Shown: positions 1 through 13,400, counted from the first letter of the stretch. The stretch: 64,000 bases of DNA from Paramarasmius palmivorus (GCA_037176845.1 JAYKXP010000022.1:186001-250000), one strand, 5' to 3'. Notes: generated by a model not told the origin, from the sequence alone. Program-made: numbers and translations.

Positions 1-1425
1 CAACACCATGGAGGTGCGCTTTGGGGATGTTGCCCGAGTTGCGACGTGACCAGAACTTTCACAGTAGCGTTCGTCGACTGTTTACCTCTCAACCTCCCGT
101 GACGATTCTGATGCACTATGGTTCGCAGGCATGGCTCATCGCCCAGGCCTATCGCGAATTCGAACGTGGCACTCAGATGATGATGGAGATGCAGGTCGGA
201 AGCAACAACATGGTCAACGTGAATCTCGGTGCCTTGGAGTTAATTTCAAACGCTGTGACATATGACCCCAGGGTCTTCCATGTACCTAATCCCTCTTGGC
301 TACCGAAGTTCAACCAGCAAGGTATGTCAATCGTCATTCAATGTAGCATTGTCCAGTTGAGCATTCCATTGGCTAGTGATGGCGGAAAGTCAGCTTCGAA
401 ACGCTTGGACTCTCGATGGACCCGATAAGGTTTTTCAAGAGGCGGAGAATCGACTACTTGAGAAGGGGTGGGATGATGTGCGACCTGCTGTGAGCACCAC
501 TGTACGGTAAGCGCGTTTTTGTTTGCCGTTTCAGATGAAGCATGTCCCAATACATGAACTATCAGATGTTGGATCTTACGTGGACTACTGGAAGGCGGTC
601 TTCGCTCTAATCATATAGCGGAGGTCGAGTACCTGAATCGCGCGATTGAGGTGATTGAATGGGGCCGCAAAGTTTGGAAAGACGTAGACGCGAGCTTACG
701 AGGTGCCATCTTCCGTGATACTTTCTTGCGTGGCGTCAAGAAGCTCCATATGGACGCTTTGATGCAGGTTAGTGTCCACTATGTCCATCCGTGCTCCATT
801 AACGGGAAACGTCCAGGCTTGCCACCAAGAACAGGATCCTGAGGTCAGAAGTCGTCTTTTCGATGAAATGGTCCAGGAAGCAGATGCGATTATCAAAGAT
901 GTCGATTCCGAGCTGATACCGCCACGCGAAAATGACCCTTCCTTTGCTGAGGCATATTACTACTATCCCCGGGCAGTATCCCAATCTGTCAAGGCCTTTT
1001 GCTATCGTGAAAGATCCCAATCCACGAGCGATCAACAGGAATCAGATAGTCTCTTGATGAAAGCTGCTCAAGCGTACATAGACGCAGCCAAAGACTTTCC
1101 TGAAGACGAAGAAAAGTATGCTGGTGAGTGAACCTGAACGCATCCTCGTACGAGATGAGCTCAAGCATTTCCAGCTTTCCTCAATGGCGCTCTTGAGAAC
1201 ATCATGCGTGCTGGTGCACCCGTCAAGACGCAGCTGCAACTGATGAAAGAACTCAGAGCGGCGCTTTCGCGGATACAAAAGATCTGGGGCAACTCAGCAT
1301 CTGCAGTTTCAGGTCGCGATGGCATCATAAAGCGGAACCTACAGTACGAACCTCAGCTTCGTCAGCTCTTAGCCAAGGGCACTGTCACACAAGAAGATCG
1401 ATATCGTTGGTCTCCTGCGGACTGA
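1..1425 (+). CDS. Uncharacterised Agaricomycete protein, 3' part, cut by the window edge
   Basis: The reading frame is open to the left edge, so the true start lies outside the window. I read about five exons: one ending near 331 (FNQQ, followed by gtatgt), one near 356-509, one near 533-767, one near 816-1121 (AYYYYPRAV, then AAQAYIDAAKDFPEDEEKY) and a last one from about 1176 to the TGA at 1423-1425. The region LNRAIEVIEWGRKVWKDV through YIDAAKDFPEDEEKYA looks helical and TPR-like, but I see no catalytic motif. It resembles a widespread Agaricomycete family without known function that I recognise only by overall texture. It converges on the Msb1-like gene. Function is not assigned. Confidence 0.6.
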
Positions 1426-1853
1426 AGGTGTTGGGCTTGACAGGAATATGTATTCAAGACTGTACGGGGAGCCCAGTTATAGTCGCTAGATAGAAATGTC
1501 AAACTGTAAAAGCAACCATAGCAATGAACGGGGGATATCAACTGATTCCAGAGCACAGACGAATGATACCATGAGGCAACTACGAGTAGAAAGTATGTAG
1601 GAAACAACAATGCGAACTGATCAAGCAATGACCGTGAGATTGACATTAATAGCGAAGAGATAATATGACGAAAGATAGAGTTCCATAGATTGGCAGGAAT
1701 TAAAGGAGTGATGCGAGGGTAAACTCAAAAATGGTCCAAAGACAGGCCACGACGAGCACGGGTATCGAAGAGCAGCAAACCGCGAAGTAGTTCAAATCTA
1801 TTGTTTGGATGTAAGGATGTGGTAAAGGATAGATCGGGCTCAACCCACAACAA
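1426..1853. other. Convergent intergenic region
   Basis: This is the 3' side of both flanking genes. It is AT-rich with no convincing coding frame. The minus-strand open frame at 1362-1646 has no splice or family support and overlaps the coding end of the left gene. Confidence 0.5.
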
Positions 1854-4800
1854 TTATGCTGTTTCCTTCTCAGCGGAATCCTGGGTATGTGTAAGAGGTA
1901 TAGTAGTTTCTAGAGCTAGAGAGCACGTCAGCATATGTCACGGATGTCAATAAAAAGACTTACGTGAATTCTCTTTGTCCTTGTCCGCATTGTCAGAACC
2001 ATTTTCCTGTGCGATTGGTTCGCTCGAACTCAATGCGACCTCTGGGCCGGGGGTATCGCCTGCAGCAACTACGCTCGCAACGGCCGGAGGTAAATGGGAG
2101 GTGTTATCTGACGTGTTTGGGCTCTCGATTCCATCTCGGGGTTCAGCTTGCTCTTCAAAAAGATCGATCGGAGGAGGTTGCGTCGAAATTCTCTGTGGCA
2201 GAGGCTCCGAGTCGACTATGGGCACTGGAGGAAGAGAAAAATCCCCTTCTTTGGAGTCGGAACTATCATTACTTGTCTGTTCCGTGAGAGTGGGAGGTGC
2301 AGTTTGTTCATCGGAAACCTCGTGAGTTGGTATAACATCAACCTCCTGCGAGGGCTGCTCTGTGGTTGCCTCTTCGATCGCTTGACCGTCTTCGGATTTG
2401 ACGAATGCTCCACTATCAACTTTGGGATCCGCTTCCTCCTGTACCTCATCAGGCACCACTGAATCCAGAGTATTGTGAGCCTCTGGTGCATTGTCCGATT
2501 CCTGAGAAATGTCATTGGCGTCTTCTTGCAGAACCGATATTTCGGTGGGTACATCGCCCCCCTCCTCTTCACCTTTGATCTCAGCCCTTTCAAGAGGAGG
2601 CTCTGTCGCGGTAGTATCGGTGGCCAGGACCTTGTCAGCCTCTTCACCATCCTCGACGATATTGGTGATGGATTCATGGACTGGATCACTTTGTTCCGGT
2701 TCGACAACTGACTCGTTGCCGGGGATTTCAGCGGTGTCAGTAGTAACCGGAAGGTGCGGTTGATCAACAGGTTCTGCCGGAACAGTTTCAACCGCTTTCT
2801 GTTCTTCTTCGACCTCTTCAACGACATTTGCATCCGCTCTGTCGTCTGCGACCACCTCGTCAACCAGATCTGTCACCTCACCAGAGGATATGAAGGTCTG
2901 TTGTTCAGGAGTTTGAGAATCTGAAGTGACAGCCACCTCGGGGTGCTCAGTAGCGGATGGAACGGCCTCGGGAACTGGTTCGCTGATAGTAACTGTGGAA
3001 GGTGCGGCAGAATCTGCGCTTTCGTCTGTAGCTCCTACCGTGTCAGATTCGGTGACGATATCAGAATGCGGAGTCTGTTGGTGAACAGAAGCCACCTCTT
3101 CATGGCTTTCGGCATCTTCCTGATTTGTCACTTTGAGCTTGTCACTAGATGGATCGGACGTTGTGCGAGCCTCAACAGCCTGCTCCTCTGCTATTGGCGG
3201 GGTAGATGTTTGGGCTATCGGCTCAGAAATGTGCTCCGTAGATGTGGGGACGGTCTCGCCAGCATCGCGGACCTCTTGCACTTGCTCCGCTTCTTCTGCT
3301 TTCTCGGAGTGTCCGACGGTCTGATCGACGTGTTGGTTTTCAACAGTATCGTCTCGCGTCGTATCAGCAGTGTCGAGAACCACACGAGTGCTCTGTTCCT
3401 CTGCCAAAGGCTCTGGGATCATGGGTTCGGTTGTAGAGGCAGGTTCCTCGAGTTCCTGAGCTTTCTCGGCCTTGCTCGTCGATTGCACATCCTCAGTCTC
3501 TGTCTCAACCTCCTGCGCTGCTCTAGTGTCACTCTGCTCTGTCTCAACTGCCTCAACGGGTGGTATAGCCTCGGTAACTTCGGGATCATCTGCGAGCTGG
3601 TCCTCAGGATGTTCGACAACAGCCTCCTCGGTACTAGTGGTAGAGTTGACTGGAGGGGTGACGGTGCTTTCGGAAAGAGGGGTCTCCAAGGCCGTTTTTG
3701 GTTCAGCGACGTCTGAGAGGGCTTCTTCAGCGGCACCGGCAGCGATGACGCCTACCGCAACCGCAGCGACACCAGATACCGGCAATTCCTTGTCGTCATC
3801 AACTTGCGATTCGCTAGTAGTCTGTGCGACAGGCAGCCCTTCTTGAACCTCAACATCCAGGTCGACCTCTTTTGCCTCGGTTGTACCTGGCTGCACCGCA
3901 ACTTGCTCTTCTACCTTGGGAGCCTCGTGCTCAGTTTGGAAAGGCTCCTCTGTCGCAGCGACCGCTGGCACTTCATCGACTTCCGGCGAGAGCTTCGCGG
4001 CACCTTCCGTCTCTAACACGTCACCATTCACCTGGGCCAGTACCTCTGGCTCAGTTACCTGGTGGTCGTCCTCGACCTTCTCCTCGACTTTCACCTCTTC
4101 AGCCTTCTCCTCAGCCTTATCTTCAGCCGTCTGCTCGACTTTGTCCTGCCCTTCCTCAGCCTTCTCCTCGATCTTCTCCTCGGCCGTCTCCTTCTCCTCA
4201 ATGTCCTCAACCTTCTCCCCATTGACATTCACCTCCTCAGCTTTCTCTTCAACCTTGTTCTCTGTCTCGGCGGTTCCATCAACCCTGTCCTCATCTCCTG
4301 CTATAATCCCGGCAGTCACACCGGCAGCAGCACCGGCAGCAATCACCCCAGTGGCCAATGTAGCAGCTCCAGAACCTGCTTCCTTCTTCTCGTTGCTTGC
4401 TTGGTCTTCCGTGGCAGATGTTTTCTCGGGTTCCTTGACTTCCGACCCCTTGACTTCAACGGGTGTCGATACACCCTTCTTCTTCACGGTCTCCACTTCA
4501 TCTTCCTCCTTCAGAATCTCGCCCATCTCTCCAACCTTTGGAGAGGACGCGGTGGCACCCTTCTTCTTCTTCGTCTTGCTTGGCTTCTCAACCTCGTCGT
4601 CTTTATCCTTGTCCTTGTCGGAAGACCAGAACGTGAACCTCTTCTTAGCACTGGAACTGAAGGATCTGAACGACGGCTTCGGCGATGTCGGTCTCGGTCT
4701 AGGTGTCCCAGACTCTGCCGTCGATGGAGAGGCTGTTTCCGTCGCAGAGGTCGGTGTTGCCTCGATTGTAGCCGGTACAGATGGAGCAGGTTTTACAAAC

Positions 4801-7061
4801 TTTTGCTCAATGACCAGCCATTCCAATTTCTTTCCTTCGCTTAGTTCGGTCTCGGAGAGTGAGGATTTCAATCGACAAATAACGAAACGAGGCCATCCTT
4901 CTGAAATAGGATCTAGCAACGCATCTGCCCAGAAGTCGACAAACGCCTCGTCGAGCTTAACGATAGAGATCTGGGTAGCTCGAGAGACAAGCTTGTTCTC
5001 ATCAGTCTCGGGTTTGTCCTTCTCAACGTTCACGTTGGTGTTGCCAGGTATCGAAATAGGTGGCAAGGCATCCAGAGACTTTCTCCCCCTGCCAGGCCTC
5101 TTCTCGGAGGACTTCCTGCTCGGGGATTTACGACCAGACAACGTTGGCGATGGTGGTTTGGTGACTTCAACATCTTTATCCATCAACGTCTCGGCCAGGG
5201 GAGCACCCATGAGAGACGATTCGATGAAACCACTGCTAGAGAACTGTGACCAATCAAGAGCGATACCATTTCCAGAACCATTCGCCTTGTCACCTGATGA
5301 CGGTACAAGTTTGCTTATCGTAGGTAACACGGGCGCACCGTGTGAGTGGGATTCGGAGATACTCTTGCGATGTCCGGGAGTGTTCGATCCTGATTTAGAC
5401 CCATTATTCAACGAGAGCGATCGTTTTCTCTGAGGCGTCTCGGATGCTGCCAGGTTCAGAATGGGCGTGGTCGGCGCGTTTGGCTCTAATAGAGACAAAA
5501 GACGAAGAGTGTCATCGGACAAGATTAGGGTGATATCAACTGTCTCTCCAGACGTGACAAGCTGCTTGAGCTTCTCCCAAACCTGTTTGCTGTCGCTGGA
5601 GTCATCGGACGCGAAGTTCGCGGTAAGAGCGGCTGAAAGAAGCTGCGTGAACGACTTGGGCGGTTTAGCTGCGTTGCTCCGTACTTCCGTGTCGACGTGA
5701 ATGAAAAGGGCGTCATAACGGCGAGTTGAGAAACGAGTTCGAGGCAGTAAACCGGAGTCGAGAGTAGGGGAAGATGTGTACGGATATTGTGAGACTAACT
5801 CTGTTAATCGTTTCGGCATAGGAGTGGAAGCAGCTTCATCCCTGGGCCGTCATGTCAGCCTCGACATGGACATGATGAATACGGTACGAACCTGATGTGG
5901 GCCAAGAAAAGATGCTCGAGTATCCTGCCATTCCTTTCCCAACGATCATAGAATGACTTCCAGTCGTCTCCTGATTCGGATCTCTGGGATGTGAGCAGCC
6001 ATAGGCCGAGTAGCATGCTAAGCTTGCTTCCTCCGCTACCGTTTGCTTCAGCATGGGCAGCTAAGGATGAGAAGATAGCAAGGGCGGCGTTCAAAAGGTC
6101 CAAGTGAGGGCGTGGGAGCAATGGGACCAGTTGCTCGGAAAAAGCCCGTGGAGGATACGACGCGTTTCGCTCTGCTTCAAAAAATGTGCTGTACCATCGA
6201 GAGTCGTGCCCAAAAGATGAGCCTTCAAGCTGGAGGTGTCGGATACCCCAGCGCAGGACGGCAGCTACGTCATGCATCGACCGAGTCGAGGAAATATGAT
6301 ATTCAAAAGATGAGGTATCGGTAGAGAGCGTGGTGGAGGGGCTTTTGGAAGCCAAAGATTGTAGGAAAAGCGTGATGAGTCGCCGTTGTGTCTCTGGAGA
6401 GGCAGAGTACCAGTGGGGGTGCATAATGCCTAGGGTTTCTAGACCTATAATAGGGAACAAGAATCAGCATTAAGCACACAACACTCGAAGGATGTAGATA
6501 TTATAGGCCGGAAGCTGGGTTACATTGCCTCCGACCACTCTATTGCACAGAAAAGGGGCACTCACCATGAGCCATAATCTCTTGTGAACATGAACGTACA
6601 AGTGCTAACGTTTCCGTCGGATTCAAACGTCTTCTGCCTAAAGCAGCATCACCGAGAGTAGTTGGTGCATCGTCTCCTTCGAACACTACACCTAAAGCTC
6701 GGTTGGAATCATCCTTTGGTGCGCTGGGAAGATTCAGTGACAAGAAATAATCCTGATTCTTGGATGTCGTCGGAGATGAATCCGCTGGAGAAGCAGGAAC
6801 CGAGGACTTTGTTCTGAGCAGTCCAAAGCCATCCTTCACCTTGCCTCCCTTCTCCTTCTTCTTTCCATCTTTCTCCTTCTCCTTGCCATTTCCTAGGGGG
6901 ACATTGGCAAAATTATCTGCAGTCGGAGAGACATTTGGCGACACCCTCTCGAATTTTCCCTCTAAAAGGGAAGGATCCGAGTGACGATTCGAAGCGTTCG
7001 GTTGGTCCTTGTCTTGCTTTTTACGTGGATTGCCAAAGACCTTGGAGAGGAAAGAGGGCAT
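1854..7061 (-). CDS. Msb1/Mug8 (DUF1708)-type cell-polarity protein with a very long acidic tail
   Basis: Four exons were read on the minus strand. Exon 1 is 7061-6566 (MPSFLSKVFG start, LLEGKFE motif), exon 2 is 6444-5892, exon 3 is 5841-1964 and a small last exon is about 1909-1854. The joints keep frame: MAHG|LETLG and AHIR|DEAAS. The open frame itself runs on to 1947, but at 1963 it crosses a perfect donor (gtaagt), and a downstream exon ending QDSAEKETA-stop at 1854 fits better. The product is about 1660 aa. The N-terminal ~350 residues match the Msb1/Mug8 domain, which in yeasts acts with Rho and Cdc42 signalling at growth sites. The remaining ~1300 residues are Ser/Pro/Lys-rich, then Glu/Lys/Val/Thr repeats, and look disordered, with two Gly/Ala hydrophobic patches. 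The family call is from memory of the N-terminus. Confidence 0.75.
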
Positions 7062-8057
7062 ATTGATGCCCTTTGAGGTAATAATTAATCAGGAAGGATA
7101 GGAAGGAACAGATGACGGTCCTCAGCAAAGTTAGATATAGTCTAGCTTGCTGCCGGCGTCAGTGACGGGAGGAAAAGATGGAACGACGGCAAAACTGATT
7201 TCCTGAAATTCCTTTTGCACGTGGCTAGTTTCCCCCGCTTTTGCTCCCATGCTTTACCTCAATGCTTGGCCACGAAACCCCTCTTCAGTTTCTCTCTCAG
7301 TATGTGCCAACATTTTCAGATTTAATCATTGATTCTACTTAGCAATTCACGGTCGATCGAGAACAGGAATACTTCGCTGATCCAGGTCAGAGACCTTGAT
7401 TCGGAAATCATCATCTCGATTTCGCGTTCAAGCGAATGATACATGGTGGCGAGATATCCTGGAGTAGGATGCTTTTGGAGCGTAGCATTTCAGAACCCCG
7501 GCCTGTGTCACTCTGGGGAGGAAACCCGCACTGACATGGCTAGCAGTTAGAACTCAACTGAAGGGTATGACAACAACAACGATCTGGAGGCAGAGCTTCT
7601 CGTAAACCCAGAGATCACCAATTCAGTTACCGGTGACCGTAGCGTGGTCACTCGGTCTACCATATGGAATCAGGGAAGCAAGAGATTATGTATGATCTGA
7701 ATCATGGGCAGCATTGCGGATGGTCATATGGACGACAGAGGTCCAGTACAACGACCGAGAGGACATGGCTGGTATTCAGTATATCTGGAAATGTGACCAA
7801 GATTGCGAAGGTCACTAGGGCTTGAGGATTTCGCGCTGTGTCCGTCAATGGACTTCGAGAACTCTTCTCGTTGACCGCGGACCCAGAAATTCTGAACAGG
7901 TCAACACAGATCTAGGATCGTTTTAGTTGTATAGGGCCGGGGGAGTCGTTGTTGAGCTTATAAGATCATGGGAAGAAATCATAACTTTCGGTAGAAGCAA
8001 TTACATAGCAGTCATCCACACATACACAAATCCTACAGAGCAATTTCTACGTCCAGC
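7062..8057. other. Intergenic region: 5' flank of the Msb1-like gene and 3' flank of the Nup93 gene
   Basis: About 1 kb without a supported gene. It contains the presumed promoter of the Msb1-like gene near 7062-7300. I saw no repeat, no RNA gene and no coding frame with plausible splice sites. Confidence 0.5.
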
Positions 8058-11000
8058 CTAGCGAGATACGAGTACACATCGGGGGACATGCGATATTTCA
8101 ACAAGCCCGCAAAGACCATTAGTGATCTCGATTTTTTCCTGAGGTTGGCGAGCGTCTACGGGCAAAAGCTATCAGACTTGTACGGGCTGATTTAGTGGAG
8201 ATTACACTCACCGCTTGCCGTGTTGTGTCTGCTACCATGGAGTGCTTCACCTTTTGGTGAACACCCGCTAGCACATCCATTATTAGCGTAAGATAAGTCG
8301 GCAGGTTACGTTGCAAGGTTTCATGAAGGTCCTTGAAGTCTTCCGCCCGGCGGGTGATCCTTGCAACGTCACCTTCAAGAGGTACGAGATCGATAGACTC
8401 AAGTATCTGCAAGGTGCATCAGAACAAGTACAGTGCAGAACAGAGCAGAACACGACCTCAAGGGCAACCTCAGACCTTCCTTCTGCTCTCCTCTCCATCG
8501 CTTCTCGTACCCGGAGTAATTTACCAACCGCCTCACGCTCCTTATTCCGACCACCTGCCAACCCCTTGTTCGTCCTCTCATAACTTCTCAGAATCTCCAT
8601 AGCCGTTCTCTCGATTTCCCTTGCCCTCTCATCCGGACTAGGCTGGGCAATCGTGTTTCCAAGCGCCTGAGCCAAACACGAAATGACAGTGTTATAATCT
8701 CCTGCCAGGTTATACAGCTTGATAGCCTCGCATATCCGGTCATTCTCCTCGGCCGCTCTCGCAGATGCAATGAGAATGTGGGTAGCGTAGGCCTCTGAGT
8801 TGGGCAGGTTCAGAAGTGGCGAGAACTGTTCGATGGTGCCCGTGAATCGTGTGCCATCAGGGCGGAAGCCTCCAACAAGTTCTTCCCATGCTGGACCTCC
8901 ATTTGCTAGAACGACAATCCTGCGAACGAGTTCCCAGGCATTCTCGACTTGTTCTTTGCCGACATCACCTTGATCTGCAGAAAGACATACACAGTAAACG
9001 TACTGTAATGCCTCCTTCGCATCCATTTTAACGAATTGACGAATGTATCGCCATATCAAGTTGGAAAGGTTGAGTGCAGGAGGATTGATAGGCGACAAGG
9101 TAACTTGGGACACACCATTAGAATCTGCATTAGAGATGGAATGAAAGAACGTACGTGGTGTCAGGTCCGACGTCTCTGCTCTTGAAGGGACGCGTAATAA
9201 TCCATGGTATGCAAGTGCTACAGCGAGATGCACTGCTTCCACCTCCGTTTCTTGGTGTTCCCACAGTGCTGCCACAGCCTATAAATGATGAGAATCTATA
9301 TGTAAACGTGCCGATGAAGCTCACCCTCTCGAATTCACCGCACATGAGAAGCACACTGGCCCAAACACCCCTTCTCTCCTGTCCAGGTTGACCATCGAAG
9401 TGTCGTTCTCCGTATCCGAGAAGAACCTGGGCCAAGCTCTTTAGGCCATTGTTCTCGTCCTCCTCATCGAGCATGGCTAGCTGGAACCACAGCCAATCTT
9501 CCGTCGTCGTTGTGACATGTGGTACACTCCTTCTTTGAGGCTCAAGTTTACCTATAAGCTTGTACAAGGCAAGCTTGAAAGGATCAGTCGTATTTGAGTG
9601 CAACATATGGGCATTGTAAATGGACTGGAGGTGATCCCGATGGTTTTTGGGTATCCTGACGACTTCGTTAGCAACAGTCAATCAAAATATAGGTAGCGCT
9701 TACTTTCTATCAGGACTCTCAACCCACATCCTGAAGCATTCTACAAACCCAGCCTCCCTTTTCTCAATCGCCTCTTTCCATAGACCACCATCGCGACTAT
9801 AGAGTTCCTCAACTGCCTCCACAGCGTGACCGGTTCTCACCAAAAAGAACAGGCGAGCCCAGACAGGTTGTCCTCTCACCAGCTCTATCCTATCCTCCCA
9901 CTCGCCACCGCGGTAGTACCTGACTGCCAGGAACGCTCGGATTTTGTTGCCTACGGTCGGATCACCGCCCAGCTGAGCTTGTGTGCTATGCGTGTGCACC
10001 GTTCGGTCAATGACAGAAAAATATTGTTCTTCCAGGGCCTCACGAGCACCAAAAGCAATCTGTTTACGCAGTGCGATTGCTTCCCTGGATGTTGGTGACG
10101 AAAGCAGGTATGCTTTCGAGAATTTTCGGGCAGGCGAGGAAGGCGTATTGAGTAACGAGAGAGATGAGGAGGCGTGTGTCGGCGGAGGTAGGCTGGAGGG
10201 TTCCTGTGTGATCTTTGAAAGAACGTGGAACATTTGTGCCAGTTGATTTGTATGGGACTATAGTTATCGTGAATTACCGAAACTTTTATGAGCGGGAACC
10301 AAAGACTTACGTCGGGAGATACGGAGAGTGCTACGTCAATGAGGTTATGGATGACAGGGAATGAGGTGCCGCGAAGTCGAGCCGCATTCAGCTCCGTGAT
10401 AACGCGGTCGTAGGCCATCATTTTACTTTGCATTTGGAGGCTCAATGTAGGTTGCGGCGCAGACTGTATATCAGCGTCAGTAGAAATAACATACCAGAAG
10501 GATCTAAACCATACCAGTAGCGAGCTTTTCCCATGGAAACTCTTTTTCAACTCTGCCACAGCCCTATTATCCACTCTCACTCTAGCACCTAGCTCCTCAA
10601 AGACACGCTTCTTTTTCGCCTCCCAATCTTTGTTCATCCGGTCTTCCAGCATCTGGTAAAATGCCTCTTGCGTTTCTTTTCGACCTTCTTCAATTGTAGA
10701 AATGAGATTTTGCTCGTGAGCATGGCGAAGATAGCCGGCGACATCGGTGTCTTGAATGGCTTGCAGCGGGGTGAAAGTAGATGCAGCATTCAAGTGAGCG
10801 ATAGAGCTTGAAAGAGCAGATGCATCTACACGTGCTTGTGCTAGTAAGTAGTTTCTGAAAATGAAATGAACACAGAGCAAGCAGTAGCGCACTAATACAC
10901 GCACGCTTTGTCGGCATCGCTTGACGTCCCTGGATGCCTTGAAACCAACCGGCGAGATTGTGCTTCAATTTGATCCAATGAGAGGTTGACAGAAGGCAGG

Positions 11001-11068
11001 TCTGGCTTTGATAGGTGAGATGTGAGGCCTTTTGAAGCCGAGAGCAGTGAGGAAAGGTCCGAGGTCAT
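8058..11068 (-). CDS. NIC96: Nuclear pore protein Nic96/Nup93
   Basis: This is a scaffold nucleoporin of the inner ring of the nuclear pore complex, which anchors the FG-nucleoporin Nsp1 complex and Nup188/Nup192. The start at 11068 gives MTSDLSSLLSASKGL, followed by a helical N-terminal region. The diagnostic part is the central and C-terminal alpha-solenoid: ALAYHGLLRVP, NPPALNLSNLIWRYIRQF, ALQYVYCVCLSAD, GTIEQFSPLLNL and AIKLYNLAGDYNTVISCLA. It is broken into about a dozen short exons. The end was placed by splicing after DTTRQA (donor gtgagt near 8212) into a last exon that stops with TAG at 8058-8060; reading through instead would stop at 8119. The length, about 900 aa, fits the family. 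The gene is single and looks intact. Confidence 0.85.
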
Positions 11069-11526
11069 TGTTGAACTTTAGCTTCGTCGTGATAGGTTTA
11101 GGGAATGTTGTTTTGGGATGCCTTTGGATCCAATTGGAGGACCCAGAAAACGTTGGAGGTATCCGTTAGGCCGACCGACGAACTCCCTGAAAATTATGGG
11201 TTTGATGAGGATTGCCTAAACGAAGTCAGTGACCAGTGAGAAATTTTAACGAGATAAAGATTCCAGGAAAACTAGCGCACCTTCCTTTAGGTATGCCCTT
11301 TACACTGCAGGCTACCCTTGTCCTCGTCGTTAGGGCCGTTACTGAAGGTCGCGTCGCGGTTGTGGTTCAAAACGTTCACGATGCGCGTGCAACAGCTATG
11401 TTTGGCAACGACCTCGGTTTGTTTGGCCCTCCTTCCCTTAAATGCAGGACAGCGGGATAGTGCACTTTGAATATTCTACTTGAAATTGTATACAAATGTT
11501 CCAACAAGTAATCTCTATGTGGTATG
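11069..11526. other. Spacer between two minus-strand genes
   Basis: This is the 5' flank of the Nup93 gene and the 3' flank of the transporter. Short open frames on both strands (for example 11236-11460) show no family features. No RNA gene was seen. Confidence 0.5.
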
Positions 11527-13039
11527 TCATCGACTCCGTGAAGGTTGCTTCGCTGAAGCAGACGAAGTTTTGCCATTTCCCATCGTAAACAATAAACTCC
11601 CTGAAAACACCATGGCAGCTCCTAGAGCTAATTTAGGATTCCAGCCACCAAACCACCATACGCTTATGCACAGGCTGATTGCCTTCCTTGTCGTGAGTAT
11701 CAGATTCGTTGAAACGGAGGACACCCGCTACCGGCATAGTCAATGCTCAGCACCGCGATACAACTGAAGCGAGCACCTACCGAAGTCAGCCGGTTGACCC
11801 CCGAAACGCAAATTAGTTGTGTAGCCAAGTTTGCAGCTAGCATTAGCCATGACGCCGTCGAAGATGCTTTGTTTTCGGAGAGACTCGCGAAGCCTTGCTT
11901 GAGGTCGGCACCAAGAAAGAGGAATGCAGGCAGTGCAAGGAAATGCTTTGCAAGCTCAAAATTAGCCAAGAATGTTATGTATGTGAACGCGCTCACTGTG
12001 TAGAAAACCCCCTCCTGCCAGCAAGGTCCGTACTTTTTATATGCTTTCTCTTGAAGGATACCAAGGACACCTGTCAAAAGCAGTGATACAACAAGCATCG
12101 ATATTCCGATTGCATAGTCGTTTAGATTGTCGTGAGCCGATGTCTTCGTGCTTGCAGATGAAGATTTAGACAAGGTCGCAAGCACGACACCAACTGAGAC
12201 TATAAGGACAGACACCTAAATCCGAATCAGCAAGTTGTCTGGCTAGTTACAGCATTCACGCACCACTTGATATACATTGTATCGTCTCTTCAACACAAAA
12301 TATCCCAAGAGCATGGAAACAGCAAGGCCTGACAGTAACAACGCCTCATAAGCAAGGGTGTCTTCTATATAGGTATCAGAGACTCACCAGCGGACCGGAA
12401 TACAATCATCACCGCCAATGGAACATTGAAAGCGAACGCCCAGTTATTCAACAATGTCCCACTAGTCAAAACGAAAACTTGCAGGATCCACTCTGCCAAA
12501 GGTACTTGTCTAGGTTTCAAACGGGGTATCCAACTCGTTGCCTTCCCTTGGGTATTTCGGGGTAAGATGAGGAACAAAGGAATCGACTGTACGGTGATGA
12601 ACACCATTTGCGAGAATGTCAGTGCTGAGCCTGAAGACCAAGTCAGCTCAAGACATGCCAAAACAGACTAGGTCAACACACCAATCCTAGGATTAAGCAT
12701 GAGCAACTGCTCATATGTCCATACGTTCCTAGCCCTTGTTTACAATGCAAGCCCAATATTTCATGTAGACCACAGACTCACGCACAACAACCACCGAATA
12801 CCATCGCAAGGATCTTACATCCATTGTCAGCATTAGAATGGAATTCCCGAAGCATAATAACCCACCGAGGAATAGTCTACTAGTGCAAATCCAGCATCAG
12901 ACAGCTTGACTCCAGGGTCTGATCGACGTTCTAGCTTGTCTGTATGGTTCCTCGAATCATTTGGGGTCTGTTTGTCTTGCTTCCTTCGTTGCGTTAGCGA
13001 TGATTCGCCACCATTGGCTATGGGTGTACCGAAGGACAT
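11527..13039 (-). CDS. YEA4/SLC35B4-like nucleotide-sugar transporter (UAA family)
   Basis: This is a multi-pass Golgi or ER membrane carrier that exchanges a nucleotide sugar, in this family usually UDP-GlcNAc or UDP-xylose, for UMP. The start at 13039 (MSFGTPIANGG) is followed by a hydrophilic N-terminal leader of about 55 residues, longer than in yeast Yea4. Family blocks in order: ILAMVFGGCC, NVWTYEQLL, TFSQMVFITVQS, SGTLLNNWAFAFNVPLAVMIVFRS, the stretch GLAVSMLLGYFVLKRRY, then GVVLATLSKS and LLTGVLGILQEKAYKKYG near the middle, and WNPKLALGAAMVFSGSLLFT near the end. The stop is at 11527. At least seven exons are needed and no break was seen. The substrate cannot be told from the sequence. 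Confidence 0.8.
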
Positions 13040-13400
13040 CTCAGAGCCCGTTGATAGTTGATGATTGTGAGATAGAATGCGAAGAATGAAAAGGTACCAT
13101 GAGGGTCAAGGAAGTGAGATGTTGGACACGTCAGTGGTCCGTGCGCGGGTGTGCCTTCCCGGTTATCTCGTCGGCACAATCTTGGCCAAATTATTCAACG
13201 GGCTAATCAACCGTACATTGATACATCGGAAGGTATACAGGGGCACTATCGCATTAAGAATCCATGGATGGGTTCTGGTATATGTATAGCGAGATAAAAG
13301 TGAATGAAGGGCTACTGATACTGATAAGATAACCTTAAACCTAATACAACAACGTTGGAGCACCAGTCTCCAACTTGCCAGCAAGTCTTCGAAGCTGACC
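13040..13400. other. Intergenic region between the transporter and the Ser/Pro-rich gene
   Basis: It holds the transporter 5' flank and the 3' flank of the next gene. Nothing further is supported. Confidence 0.4.

Noticed and set aside
3916..5433. Long plus-strand open frame (505 codons) opposite the Msb1-like gene
   Set aside because: It is the antisense of the repetitive acidic exon; Ser/Phe-rich composition reflects reversed Glu/Lys codons and there is no splice or family support.
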